From Bacillota bacterium (GTDB lineage Bacteria > Bacillota > Clostridia > Lachnospirales > Anaerotignaceae): a stretch of DNA of 64,000 nt. The DNA lies in contig JAETUG010000007.1 in the NCBI GenBank assembly GCA_021768705.1, forward strand, positions 1 through 64,000. The letters are read 5' to 3'. A program made the translations under genes and the position numbers. The notes beneath the pieces are model-generated. The model saw only the letters and a list, made by a program, of their open reading frames with translations. It did not search any database and was not told where the DNA came from. Below, one piece after another: positions 52,684 through 59,458 of the stretch; positions within the stretch are counted from its first letter, which is position 1, and every line of letters starts with the position of its first letter.

Positions 52684-52752
52684 TGTTGATTACGGACGGT
52701 CCAATGCTGCATCAAAGGGATGGGGCAAGAACGTCTAAGGTGTATAAGGAGG
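52684..52752 (+). ncRNA. Candidate L19 leader RNA
   Basis: The 80-base leader between promoter and rplS can form GACG/CGTC pairing (52696 region with 52733 region) around a CATC/GATG hairpin. Many Bacillota rplS genes have an L19 leader. Support is position and foldability only. Confidence 0.42.
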
Positions 52753-52759
52753 AAATACA

Positions 52760-53104
52760 ATGGATATCATCAGAGAACTGGAAAATGAACAGCTGAAAAG
52801 CGAAGTAACTCCTTTTAACGTTGGCGATACAATCCGTGTATATGCTAAAGTAGTGGAAGGTACAAGAGAAAGACTGCAGATGTTCGAAGGCGTTGTTATC
52901 AAAAGACAGGGCGGCGGCATCAGAGAAACTTTCACAGTAAGACGTATCGCTTCCGGTGTTGGCGTTGAAAGAACATGGCCTGTGCACTCTCCCAGAATCG
53001 ACCGTATCGAAGTTGTTAGACGCGGTATCGTAAGACGTGCAAAACTGTTCTACCTGAGAGACAAAGTTGGTAAAGCAGCTAAGGTTAAAGAAGTATTGAG
53101 ATAA
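52760..53104 (+). CDS. rplS: 50S ribosomal protein L19
   Basis: 114 residues from ATG 52760 after AAGGAGG. The family core is intact: [71 protein letters not shown]. It sits at the 30S-50S interface. It has its own promoter and is followed by lepB and ylqF. The trmD-rimM-rpsP genes that often precede it are absent. Confidence 0.98.
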   Translation: MDIIRELENEQLKSEVTPFNVGDTIRVYAKVVEGTRERLQMFEGVVIKRQGGGIRETFTVRRIASGVGVERTWPVHSPRIDRIEVVRRGIVRRAKLFYLRDKVGKAAKVKEVLR

Positions 53105-53112
53105 GAAAAAGC

Positions 53113-53146
53113 GGTCTCGGTGAACAGGTTTCATCGAGACTTTTTT
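53113..53146 (+). terminator. Terminator after rplS
   Basis: Stem GTCTCGGTGAA/TTCATCGAGAC (one mismatch), six T. The bases after it (TCGTGAGA) match those after the rpmA terminator. Confidence 0.88.
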
Positions 53147-53212
53147 CGTGAGAGACAGAAGTTTTTTCTGCCTTTGACGAAAGAAGTTGCTTAGAAAAAG
53201 GAGGTCTTTCCC

Positions 53213-53824
53213 TTGGAAAATGAAAAATTGAAACAGGAAGAACTGCTGGAAACAGCGGAAAAGAGAAATAGAAGAAAAAAAGAAAAGAAGAGTATGCCAA
53301 TCCTGCTGCAGCTGGTGCTGTTGGTGGTGCTGGTGCTTGTTCTGCGGAATGTGATGGGGACGGTCTATGTCAAAGGTTCTTCTATGGAGCCTAATTTCTA
53401 TCATGGAGATCTGGTCTTTATCAATAAATTGAGTACATCCATCGGCTCTCCCGATTATGGGGACGTTGTCATCTGCAGAATGGAGGATGATTTTGCTTAT
53501 GAAAATATCATCAAGCGTGTGATCGGTCTGCCCGGGGATGAGATCGACATTGTCTGGAATGGTGACAGTGAAAATGTGGAATATTACCTGTATCGGAATG
53601 GGGAATTGATAGAAGAGCCCTTCCTGGGGGAACCGATGATGACAAAAGGCGATATCGAATACCCCTTCAAAGTGCCTGAAAATTGCTATTTCGTTATGGG
53701 AGATAATAGAAATGCCAGCTCTGACAGCCGCAGAGAATCTGTCGGTGCCATTCCCAAGGAAAATCTGATGGGGAAAGTGATTTTCCGCCTGTTCCCTTTT
53801 AGTGAATTTGGTCTGATTAAGTGA
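53213..53824 (+). CDS. lepB: Type I signal peptidase
   Basis: 203 residues with a TTG start at 53213, about 10 bases after AAAAAGGAGG. It removes signal peptides from exported proteins. The basic N-terminal tail (KRNRRKKEKK) is followed by one membrane helix. Catalytic Ser lies in VKGSSMEPN, general-base Lys in IIKRVIGLPGD, and the C-terminal box is GDNRNASSDSR. Length is typical of single-pass Gram-positive enzymes. It is in line with rplS and ylqF. Confidence 0.95.
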   Translation: MENEKLKQEELLETAEKRNRRKKEKKSMPILLQLVLLVVLVLVLRNVMGTVYVKGSSMEPNFYHGDLVFINKLSTSIGSPDYGDVVICRMEDDFAYENIIKRVIGLPGDEIDIVWNGDSENVEYYLYRNGELIEEPFLGEPMMTKGDIEYPFKVPENCYFVMGDNRNASSDSRRESVGAIPKENLMGKVIFRLFPFSEFGLIK

Positions 53825-53842
53825 GAATAGAAAGAGGTAGCT

Positions 53843-54793
53843 ATGAATCATATTCAGTGGTATCCCGGGCATATGACAAAGACCCGGAGAATGATGGAAG
53901 AGAATATATCTCTGGTGGATATTGTCATTGAGCTGGTCGATGCCCGTATCCCCTACAGCAGTAAAAATCCCGATTTGGATACGATCGCCAAAAACAAACA
54001 TCGTATCCTGCTTTTGAACAAATGCGACTTGGCAGATGACAAAGCAACAGATATCTGGCAGGAATATTTTGAAAAACAGGGGTTTCGTGTGATCCGCATT
54101 AACGCCCTGAAGGGCAGCGGCTTTGGCGAAGTGACAGAAACGGCCCGTGCCTTGATGAAGGAAAAGATCGAAAAGCTGAAAGCCCGTGGGCGCATCAATG
54201 TACCTATCCGCAGCATGATCGTGGGGATCCCCAATGTGGGCAAATCCACCTTTATCAATAAATATGTAGGGAAAACCACGGCAAAGACTGGGGATAAACC
54301 CGGTGTGACCCGTGGCAAGCAGTGGATTAAGCTGAAAAAAGACTTCGAACTTCTGGATACCCCGGGTATCCTGTGGCCGAAATTTGAGGATCAGCAGGTG
54401 GGGTTGAAACTGGCTTTTACCGGTGCCATCAATGATGATATTTTGGATGCGGAAAACTTGGGCGTTGCCTTTATCAACCATATGGTAGCAAGAGACCCCG
54501 ATTGTTTCCGCAAACGGTATCAGATCGAATTCGACAGCATCGAAGAACCCCATGCCATCCTGAAAAAGATCGCGATTGCCCGTGGCTTTAAGAAAAAAGG
54601 CGATGAGCCGGACCTGGAACGGACAGCCAAGATCATGATCGATGAATTCCGTGGGGGCAAGCTGGGCAAGCTGACTTTGGAGCTGCCTGAAGATATTGAC
54701 GAGATGCTGGAAGAAAAAGCCGCAAGAGATGCGGAAAAAGCCCTTCTGGATAAGGAAAGAAAAAGAGCCTACAATAACAAAAAGAAAAAATGA
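53843..54793 (+). CDS. ylqF: Ribosome biogenesis GTPase YlqF/RbgA
   Basis: 316 residues from ATG 53843 after AAGAGGTAG. A circularly permuted GTPase: G4 (LLNKCDL) comes before G1 (GIPNVGKSTFIN) and G3 (DTPGILWP). It acts in late 50S assembly. The N-terminus WYPGHMTKTRRMMEE and the C-terminal ANTAR-like helical domain match the family. It follows lepB by 18 bases and ends in a terminator. Confidence 0.95.
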   Translation: MNHIQWYPGHMTKTRRMMEENISLVDIVIELVDARIPYSSKNPDLDTIAKNKHRILLLNKCDLADDKATDIWQEYFEKQGFRVIRINALKGSGFGEVTETARALMKEKIEKLKARGRINVPIRSMIVGIPNVGKSTFINKYVGKTTAKTGDKPGVTRGKQWIKLKKDFELLDTPGILWPKFEDQQVGLKLAFTGAINDDILDAENLGVAFINHMVARDPDCFRKRYQIEFDSIEEPHAILKKIAIARGFKKKGDEPDLERTAKIMIDEFRGGKLGKLTLELPEDIDEMLEEKAARDAEKALLDKERKRAYNNKKKK

Positions 54794-54800
54794 TTTTTTG

Positions 54801-54826
54801 AACCGAGTGCTTTCACTCGGTTTTTT
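54801..54826 (+). terminator. Terminator of the rplS-lepB-ylqF group
   Basis: Stem AACCGAGTG/CACTCGGTT, loop CTTT, T run. Confidence 0.9.
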
Positions 54827-54909
54827 ATATATCGGAACAAAAGAGGGATTTTTTTCGTCCAAATGGAACAGAATATGGGCAAAAGAAGAGAAGGAAAGGA
54901 GAGAAAAGC

Positions 54910-55380
54910 ATGAAGAAAAAAATATGGATTTGTGGAGTGCTGTGCCTGCTTTGTCTTGGGGGCTGTGGAAAAAAGGAGCTGCTGCAGGAAAAATTGGATG
55001 CCAATGCCATCGATAAGGTGGTGGTGACCCTGGCTATGGGAAACCCTGACAATGGCGCAGACTGCAAGGTCATCACCGATGAAGGAGAGATCGCAAAGCT
55101 GATTGCGGTGTTTAACAGTGCTGTCATAGAGGAAAGGGCAGACCTCGATGAGGAATGGGTGGCAAGCTCCGGTTCCTATGCCTTTTTCAGCGGAGAAGAA
55201 CAGGTACTGAAGCTGAACACCAATGGCAATGACCCGGAGCATATTTGGATCAACGATGCTTTTTATGAGATCGATTACCCGGACAATATGTATGACCCTT
55301 ATGAGCAGTATCGATTTTCTTCTGCACAGACCATTGTAGTGGATGAAAACGGAGAGCTGATGGGAAGTCCGGAAGTATAA
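54910..55380 (+). CDS. Small predicted lipoprotein, function unknown
   Basis: 156 residues from ATG 54910 after GAAAGGAGAG. Signal KKKIWICGVLCLLCLGGC with a clear lipobox (LGGC). The mature part is acidic, with VVVTLAMGNPDNGADCKVITDEGEIAKLIAVFNSAV and a beta-rich middle (SGSYAFFSGEEQVLKLN, EHIWINDAFYEID). It may be a small beta-sandwich, as in DUF5301-like or YjgB-like lipoproteins, but I do not recognise the family. Single gene, flanked by terminators. Confidence 0.78.
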   Translation: MKKKIWICGVLCLLCLGGCGKKELLQEKLDANAIDKVVVTLAMGNPDNGADCKVITDEGEIAKLIAVFNSAVIEERADLDEEWVASSGSYAFFSGEEQVLKLNTNGNDPEHIWINDAFYEIDYPDNMYDPYEQYRFSSAQTIVVDENGELMGSPEV

Positions 55381-55384
55381 AGAA

Positions 55385-55425
55385 AAACAGCGGTAAAATC
55401 TTTTGGTTTTACCGCTGTTATTTTT
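55385..55425 (+). terminator. Bidirectional terminator between the lipoprotein and NUDIX genes
   Basis: Stem AACAGCGGTAAAA/TTTTACCGCTGTT, loop TCTTTTGG, A run before and T run after. Confidence 0.92.
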
Positions 55426-56056
55426 ATGCGTTTTGTGTTTTTAAAATCTCAATGATATTCTGGATGACCTGTGCCGTGAAGCCCCAGATGGTATGATCAT
55501 TGTATTCATAAAAAAGCTGGGTGGTTTTGCCCTTGGCAAAGGGGTAATTTTTGCCGCCTACAATCTTATCATAGGGAAAATCTTCGGATTCGACCACCTT
55601 CCACACGGTATCGTGCTTTTCCGGAATGGTTTCCATGAAAAATTTCAAGGGAACGGTGAAGATTTCGTCCACTTCCATGGGATTGGGGCGGGCTTTTTGG
55701 TAAATCTCATAGGGGACATAGCCGATGAAGGGCTGTATCATACCACGGTAAATCGTCAGCATGAAATCGCTCTTGCCCAAAATCTGGATATCCTCTCTCT
55801 GGATGCCCATTTCCTCTTCTGTTTCCCGTAGAGCCGTTTCCCGCAGAGATTCGCCCTTTTCCTGATGCCCGCCGGGGAAACAGACATCGCCGGGCTGATT
55901 CACGCCGGAGGCACGTTTGTTGAGGATGAAATGCAGTTCTCCGTCGATTTCCGTCAGCATGGCAAGAACGGCGAAATAACGCAGATGCCAAATCGGCTCC
56001 GCCTGATGTTCCGAAAAGATGGATTTGACTTTTTTCAAGCAGCTTTTGGGTTCCAT
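55424..56056 (-). CDS. NUDIX hydrolase, CoA pyrophosphatase-like
   Basis: 210 residues from ATG 56056 after AAAGGACTG. The Nudix box is complete: GGHQEKGESLRETALRETEEEMGI. The preceding LNKRASGVNQPGDVCFPGG resembles the CoA-diphosphatase (NudL/YeaB) signature. Such enzymes cut CoA to phosphopantetheine and 3',5'-ADP. An N-terminal helix and a C-terminal NUDIX core extension are normal. Third gene of a minus-strand operon after ttcA and the recombinase, separated from the latter by 5 bases. Confidence 0.88.
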   Translation of the reverse strand: MEPKSCLKKVKSIFSEHQAEPIWHLRYFAVLAMLTEIDGELHFILNKRASGVNQPGDVCFPGGHQEKGESLRETALRETEEEMGIQREDIQILGKSDFMLTIYRGMIQPFIGYVPYEIYQKARPNPMEVDEIFTVPLKFFMETIPEKHDTVWKVVESEDFPYDKIVGGKNYPFAKGKTTQLFYEYNDHTIWGFTAQVIQNIIEILKTQNA

Positions 56057-56061
56057 GGAGT

Positions 56062-57123
56062 TCAGTCCTTTCTTAATTTGATTCGTGTGGCAGCCATACG
56101 ACGGCGGCTGTCCTCGATTTCGGCATAGTGCTTGCGGGTGGTGTTGACATCGGCATGGCCCAACACATCTGCCACCAGATAAATATCCCCCGTTTCCTGA
56201 TAGAGATTCGTACCAAAGGTACTCCGCAGCTTATGGGGGGTGATTTTCTTGATCGTCACGCCATTAGCGTATTTTTTTACCATATTTTGCACCGTGCGCA
56301 CACCGATGCGTTTGCCCTGACCGGAAAGGAAAAGGGCAGGTTCGTTTTCTTCTTTTGTGACGGCGTTTTGCCGTTCTTCCAGATAGTCCTCCAGCGTTTC
56401 CCGCACTTCCTCGCCGAAATACAGGAATACCTCATTGCCGCCCTTACGGGTGACTTTTACGGCATTATTTTTGAAATCCAAGTCCTTGATATTGATGCCT
56501 ACACATTCGGAAACACGCATCCCTGTGCCCAAAAGCAGGGTCATCATGGCTAAGTCTCGCTTTTTCGTCCGTTCATGGAAGGCTTTCTGACGGTCGGTCA
56601 GCTTTTCGCCGGTCTCTACAGCATCTAAAAAGTTTGCCACTTCATTCACATCCAGGCGGATAATGGCTTTTTCGTGGATCTTCGGGGTATCTACCAAAGC
56701 CGCAGGGTCTGCCTTGATGATTTTCTTTTTATAATAATATTTGAACAGCATCCGTACTGCTGCCAGCTTACGGGATTTGCCCTTCTCGTCGTTGTGCATT
56801 TCTTTGCCGTATGCAGGATTCTCATGGTCGGGGCGGATATAATAGGAAAGATATTCCATAAAGCAGTCGATATCCTCGGAGGTGACTTCGTTCAGGTGTT
56901 CTGCTGTGAAGTCCTTTGCTTCGATGCCGCCCAGAGTGCGGTGTTCCTCATAAAGGTAGCGGAAGAAGATACGCAGGTCGTAGGCATAGGCGAGACGGGT
57001 CTTTGTGGATGTGGTTTGGGCGATGCCCCGAAAAAAGGACTGGGTAAAGGGAGGCAGTTCCTTTTGCACCTCTCGCAGCCGCAAAGTCTCTTTGTTTTTC
57101 AATTCTTCATGGTAAGTGGACAT
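56062..57123 (-). CDS. Tyrosine recombinase of the XerC/XerD fold
   Basis: 353 residues from ATG 57123. N-terminal SAM-like DNA-binding domain about 25-160 (TRLAYAYDLRIFFRYLYEEH) and catalytic domain about 170-353. The active-site set is visible: Arg in GTGMRVSECVGI, Lys in VTRKGGNEV, His/Arg in TPHKLRSTFG, His in LGHADVNTTRKHY and the nucleophile Tyr of RKHY. It lies in an operon between ttcA and a NUDIX gene, with 1 and 5 bases between genes, so it looks chromosomal and resident. It is not obviously XerC or XerD by length and surroundings. No attachment sites or mobile cargo are evident. Confidence 0.9.
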   Translation of the reverse strand: MSTYHEELKNKETLRLREVQKELPPFTQSFFRGIAQTTSTKTRLAYAYDLRIFFRYLYEEHRTLGGIEAKDFTAEHLNEVTSEDIDCFMEYLSYYIRPDHENPAYGKEMHNDEKGKSRKLAAVRMLFKYYYKKKIIKADPAALVDTPKIHEKAIIRLDVNEVANFLDAVETGEKLTDRQKAFHERTKKRDLAMMTLLLGTGMRVSECVGINIKDLDFKNNAVKVTRKGGNEVFLYFGEEVRETLEDYLEERQNAVTKEENEPALFLSGQGKRIGVRTVQNMVKKYANGVTIKKITPHKLRSTFGTNLYQETGDIYLVADVLGHADVNTTRKHYAEIEDSRRRMAATRIKLRKD

Positions 57124-57124
57124 A

Positions 57125-57847
57125 TTATTCCTCCTTATTCCAGCCTTTCAGAGAAGAACGTTTGATGGCACCGAATACCTTTTCCTGCAGATTATCATAT
57201 CTCTGGGAAAGCTCTGCCAGCAGTTCCTTGGTTTCCTGCCGTTTGGTATTGCCATCGGCAAGGCAGGGATTTTTTACGATATGGATGCCGCTTTTATTGA
57301 CAAAGCTGCGACATTCCCATTCGGGCACATACATCAGGGGGCGGATAGACCATAGCTTCTTTCTATCCAGATAGCTGACAGGGGCGAAGCAGTTCATGCG
57401 GCCTTCATAAAACAGGGACATGAAGAAGGTTTCCACCACATCATCTTTATTATGCCCCAGAGCGACCTTGTTGCAGCCCAGTTTTTCCGCCATATCGTTC
57501 AATGCGCCCTTTCGCATTTTTGCGCAGAGGGAGCAGGGGTTCTTCTCTTTTCTTTCTTCAAAAATGATCTGACCGATATCGGTGTTGACTACGGTGTAGT
57601 GGACGCCCAGCTCGTCGCAAAGGGCCTGGATATCGTCATATTTCGCACCGGGCAGACCCAAAGAAACCGTAATCGCTTCGATCTCGAACTGTTTGGGATA
57701 GAACCGCTGCAGATGTTTTAAAGCCAGAAGCAGGCAAATGCTATCCTTTCCGCCGGAAACACCAATGGCGATCTTATCCCCTTCTTCTATCATATGATAA
57801 TCATCTACGGCACGACGCACGTAGCTGAGTAATTTTTGCAGTTTCAT
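57125..57847 (-). CDS. ttcA: TtcA-family tRNA 2-thiolation ATPase
   Basis: 240 residues from ATG 57847, after AAGGAGAACGG. PP-loop SGGKDS (GVSGGKDSICLLLAL); the Fe-S/sulfur-transfer Cys pair in PCSLCAKMRKG and a third Cys in KNPCLADGN; and GHNKDDVVETF. TtcA makes 2-thiocytidine at tRNA position 32; related Bacillota members may act elsewhere in tRNA, so the target base is not certain. First gene of the minus-strand operon. A TATAAT for it lies at 57886-57891 on the minus strand, with a weak -35. Confidence 0.88.
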   Translation of the reverse strand: MKLQKLLSYVRRAVDDYHMIEEGDKIAIGVSGGKDSICLLLALKHLQRFYPKQFEIEAITVSLGLPGAKYDDIQALCDELGVHYTVVNTDIGQIIFEERKEKNPCSLCAKMRKGALNDMAEKLGCNKVALGHNKDDVVETFFMSLFYEGRMNCFAPVSYLDRKKLWSIRPLMYVPEWECRSFVNKSGIHIVKNPCLADGNTKRQETKELLAELSQRYDNLQEKVFGAIKRSSLKGWNKEE

Positions 57848-57971
57848 AGCCGTTCTCCTTTTATATCACATAATTTCCTAGTCTAATTATACTAAAAAGA
57901 TATGAAAAAGAAAAGATAAGGACTTGTTTTTTCCTAGAACTCTGTTTATTTTAAAGGAGAAAGGGTATCTT

Positions 57972-58025
57972 ATGAAGAAATTATTTAGAAAAAGGAAGAA
58001 GGAACAAAAGGGGGAACGAAAATGA
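57972..58025 (+). CDS. 17-residue basic leader-like ORF overlapping the hexosaminidase start
   Basis: ATG 57972 follows AAAGGAG by about 12 bases and encodes MKKLFRKRKKEQKGERK, with 11 Lys/Arg of 17. Its TGA overlaps the ATG of the next gene (ATGA, four bases). It could be a translational-coupling leader; a chance ORF remains possible. A weak TTGTTT-17-TATTTT promoter lies at 57924-57952. Confidence 0.45.
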   Translation: MKKLFRKRKKEQKGERK

Positions 58026-59158
58026 AACAATTATTGGCTTTGCTTTTGGCGGGGTGCCTTTCTTTTGGGCTTGGTGCCTGCGGAGTGCGGACGGAAACAA
58101 CAGAGACACCGCCGAAAACAGAAGCGGAGATCAAAGCAGAAACCATACAAACCAGTATCGACCATATGACCCCTGCGGAAAAAGCAGGGCAGCTTTTGAT
58201 GGCGGATTTTCGACAAAATGCCGATGGAACGGGCATGACAGTCCTTTCCGCAGAAGCAAAGGAAGCCATTTCTGCATATCATATTGGTGGGGTGATTTTG
58301 TTTGCGGAAAATCTGGACACGGCAGAGCAGACAAAGCAGTTGACGGCAGATTTGCAGGCAGCGGCAGACCTGCCTCTCTTCATTGGCATTGATGAAGAAG
58401 GGGGGCTGGTTTCCCGTTTGGATAAGAGCAATATTCCCCATGAGCCTATTCCTGCAGCGGCGGAAATAGAAGATGCAGCGGCGGTGGGGCGAACCATTGG
58501 GGAAGAATTGACAGAGCTGGGGATCAATGTGGATTTTGCCCCCATTGCCGATGTGAACACAAATCCCGATAATCCCGTCATTGGCACCAGAGCCTTTTCT
58601 TCCGATCCACAAATAGCGGCGGAACAGGTGGGCAGATTTATCAGAGTCATGGAGGAGACCGGTGTCAGTGCCTGTGCAAAGCATTTCCCGGGACATGGGG
58701 ATACTGCCATGGACAGCCACAAGGGGGAAACCTATGTGGAACATGATATGGAACGGCTGCGGACAGTGGAATTTGTTCCTTTCAGGGAAGCGATTGCTGC
58801 CCATGTGGATTTCATCATGGCAGGGCATATCCAAACGCCCAATGCCACCACGGACGGCATGCCTGCGTCCCTTTCCCCGGAGCTGCTTGGAATTTTGCGG
58901 CAGGAATTGGGCTTTACCGGCATCATCATCACCGATGCCATGAATATGGGTGCTATTGTGGAATCCTATGGCGCAGGGGAAAGCGCAGTGCTGGCGGTGC
59001 AGGCAGGGGTGGATATCGTGCTGATGCCTGCGAATCTTGCAGAAGCGGCAGAGGCCCTGACGGAAGCCATTGAGAGTGGTGGAATTTCGGCGGAACGGGT
59101 GAATGAAAGCCTGACACGTATCCTTTCCCTGAAATATGATAAGGGAATGTTGGGATAA
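58022..59158 (+). CDS. GH3 beta-N-acetylhexosaminidase lipoprotein (NagZ-like)
   Basis: 378 residues from ATG 58022 after AAAGGGGGAACG. Lipoprotein signal (LLALLLAGCLSFGLGAC), then a short Thr/Glu-rich spacer and a GH3 N-terminal barrel. Catalytic His-Asp dyad region in KHFPGHGDTAMDSH, substrate-side DEEGGLVSRL, and the nucleophile Asp in IIITDAMNMGAI. The family removes GlcNAc from muropeptides in wall recycling; NagZ forms are typical of Gram-positive cell surfaces. No C-terminal GH3 domain is present, as usual for the short type. Confidence 0.92.
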   Translation: MKQLLALLLAGCLSFGLGACGVRTETTETPPKTEAEIKAETIQTSIDHMTPAEKAGQLLMADFRQNADGTGMTVLSAEAKEAISAYHIGGVILFAENLDTAEQTKQLTADLQAAADLPLFIGIDEEGGLVSRLDKSNIPHEPIPAAAEIEDAAAVGRTIGEELTELGINVDFAPIADVNTNPDNPVIGTRAFSSDPQIAAEQVGRFIRVMEETGVSACAKHFPGHGDTAMDSHKGETYVEHDMERLRTVEFVPFREAIAAHVDFIMAGHIQTPNATTDGMPASLSPELLGILRQELGFTGIIITDAMNMGAIVESYGAGESAVLAVQAGVDIVLMPANLAEAAEALTEAIESGGISAERVNESLTRILSLKYDKGMLG

Positions 59159-59366
59159 GAAGAAAGCCGATTGCTTCGCAAACCGCTTTGCTCATTCGGC
59201 TTAAGGCAGGACTTTTTCATAAAAGCCGATTGCTTCGCAATCACCGCCGACATTCGCAAATCGCTTTGCGCTTTGCTCATTCGGCTTGCCTATCTTATGA
59301 TTCCGTTTTCCTGCAAGCGAGCTTGCGGAACCCTGAATCGCAAGATAGGGCTTTTATAGAAAAATC
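59159..59366 (+). repeat. Cluster of structured inverted repeats between the hexosaminidase gene and rel
   Basis: Gene-free stretch before rel. Two AAGCCGA...TCGGCTT stems (59165-59202 and 59223-59288) share the sequence AAGCCGATTGCTTCGCAA, with inner ATTGC/GCAAT and CGCAAA/TTTGCG hairpins. A third element has CCTATCTT/AAGATAGG (59290-59350 region) enclosing CAAGC/GCTTG and ending in GGGCTTTT, which can act as terminator. These resemble REP-like intergenic repeats. Confidence 0.72.
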
Positions 59367-59395
59367 TTGAAAATATACATAGGAAACTGTATAAT
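59367..59395 (+). promoter_or_regulatory. Promoter of rel
   Basis: TTGAAA, 17-bp spacer, TATAAT. A second TATAAT occurs at 59402-59407. Leader of about 60 bases before the start at 59459. Confidence 0.75.
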
Positions 59396-59458
59396 TATTT
59401 TTATAATCTTTTTTCGACAAAATTATAAAATCTTTATCAGTAAGAGGGGGTGATGAGT

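Noticed and set aside
56062-57123. Tyrosine recombinase as integrase of a mobile element
   Set aside because: The gene is tightly packed in an operon between ttcA and a NUDIX gene. No att repeats, tRNA gene or phage/ICE genes are nearby.
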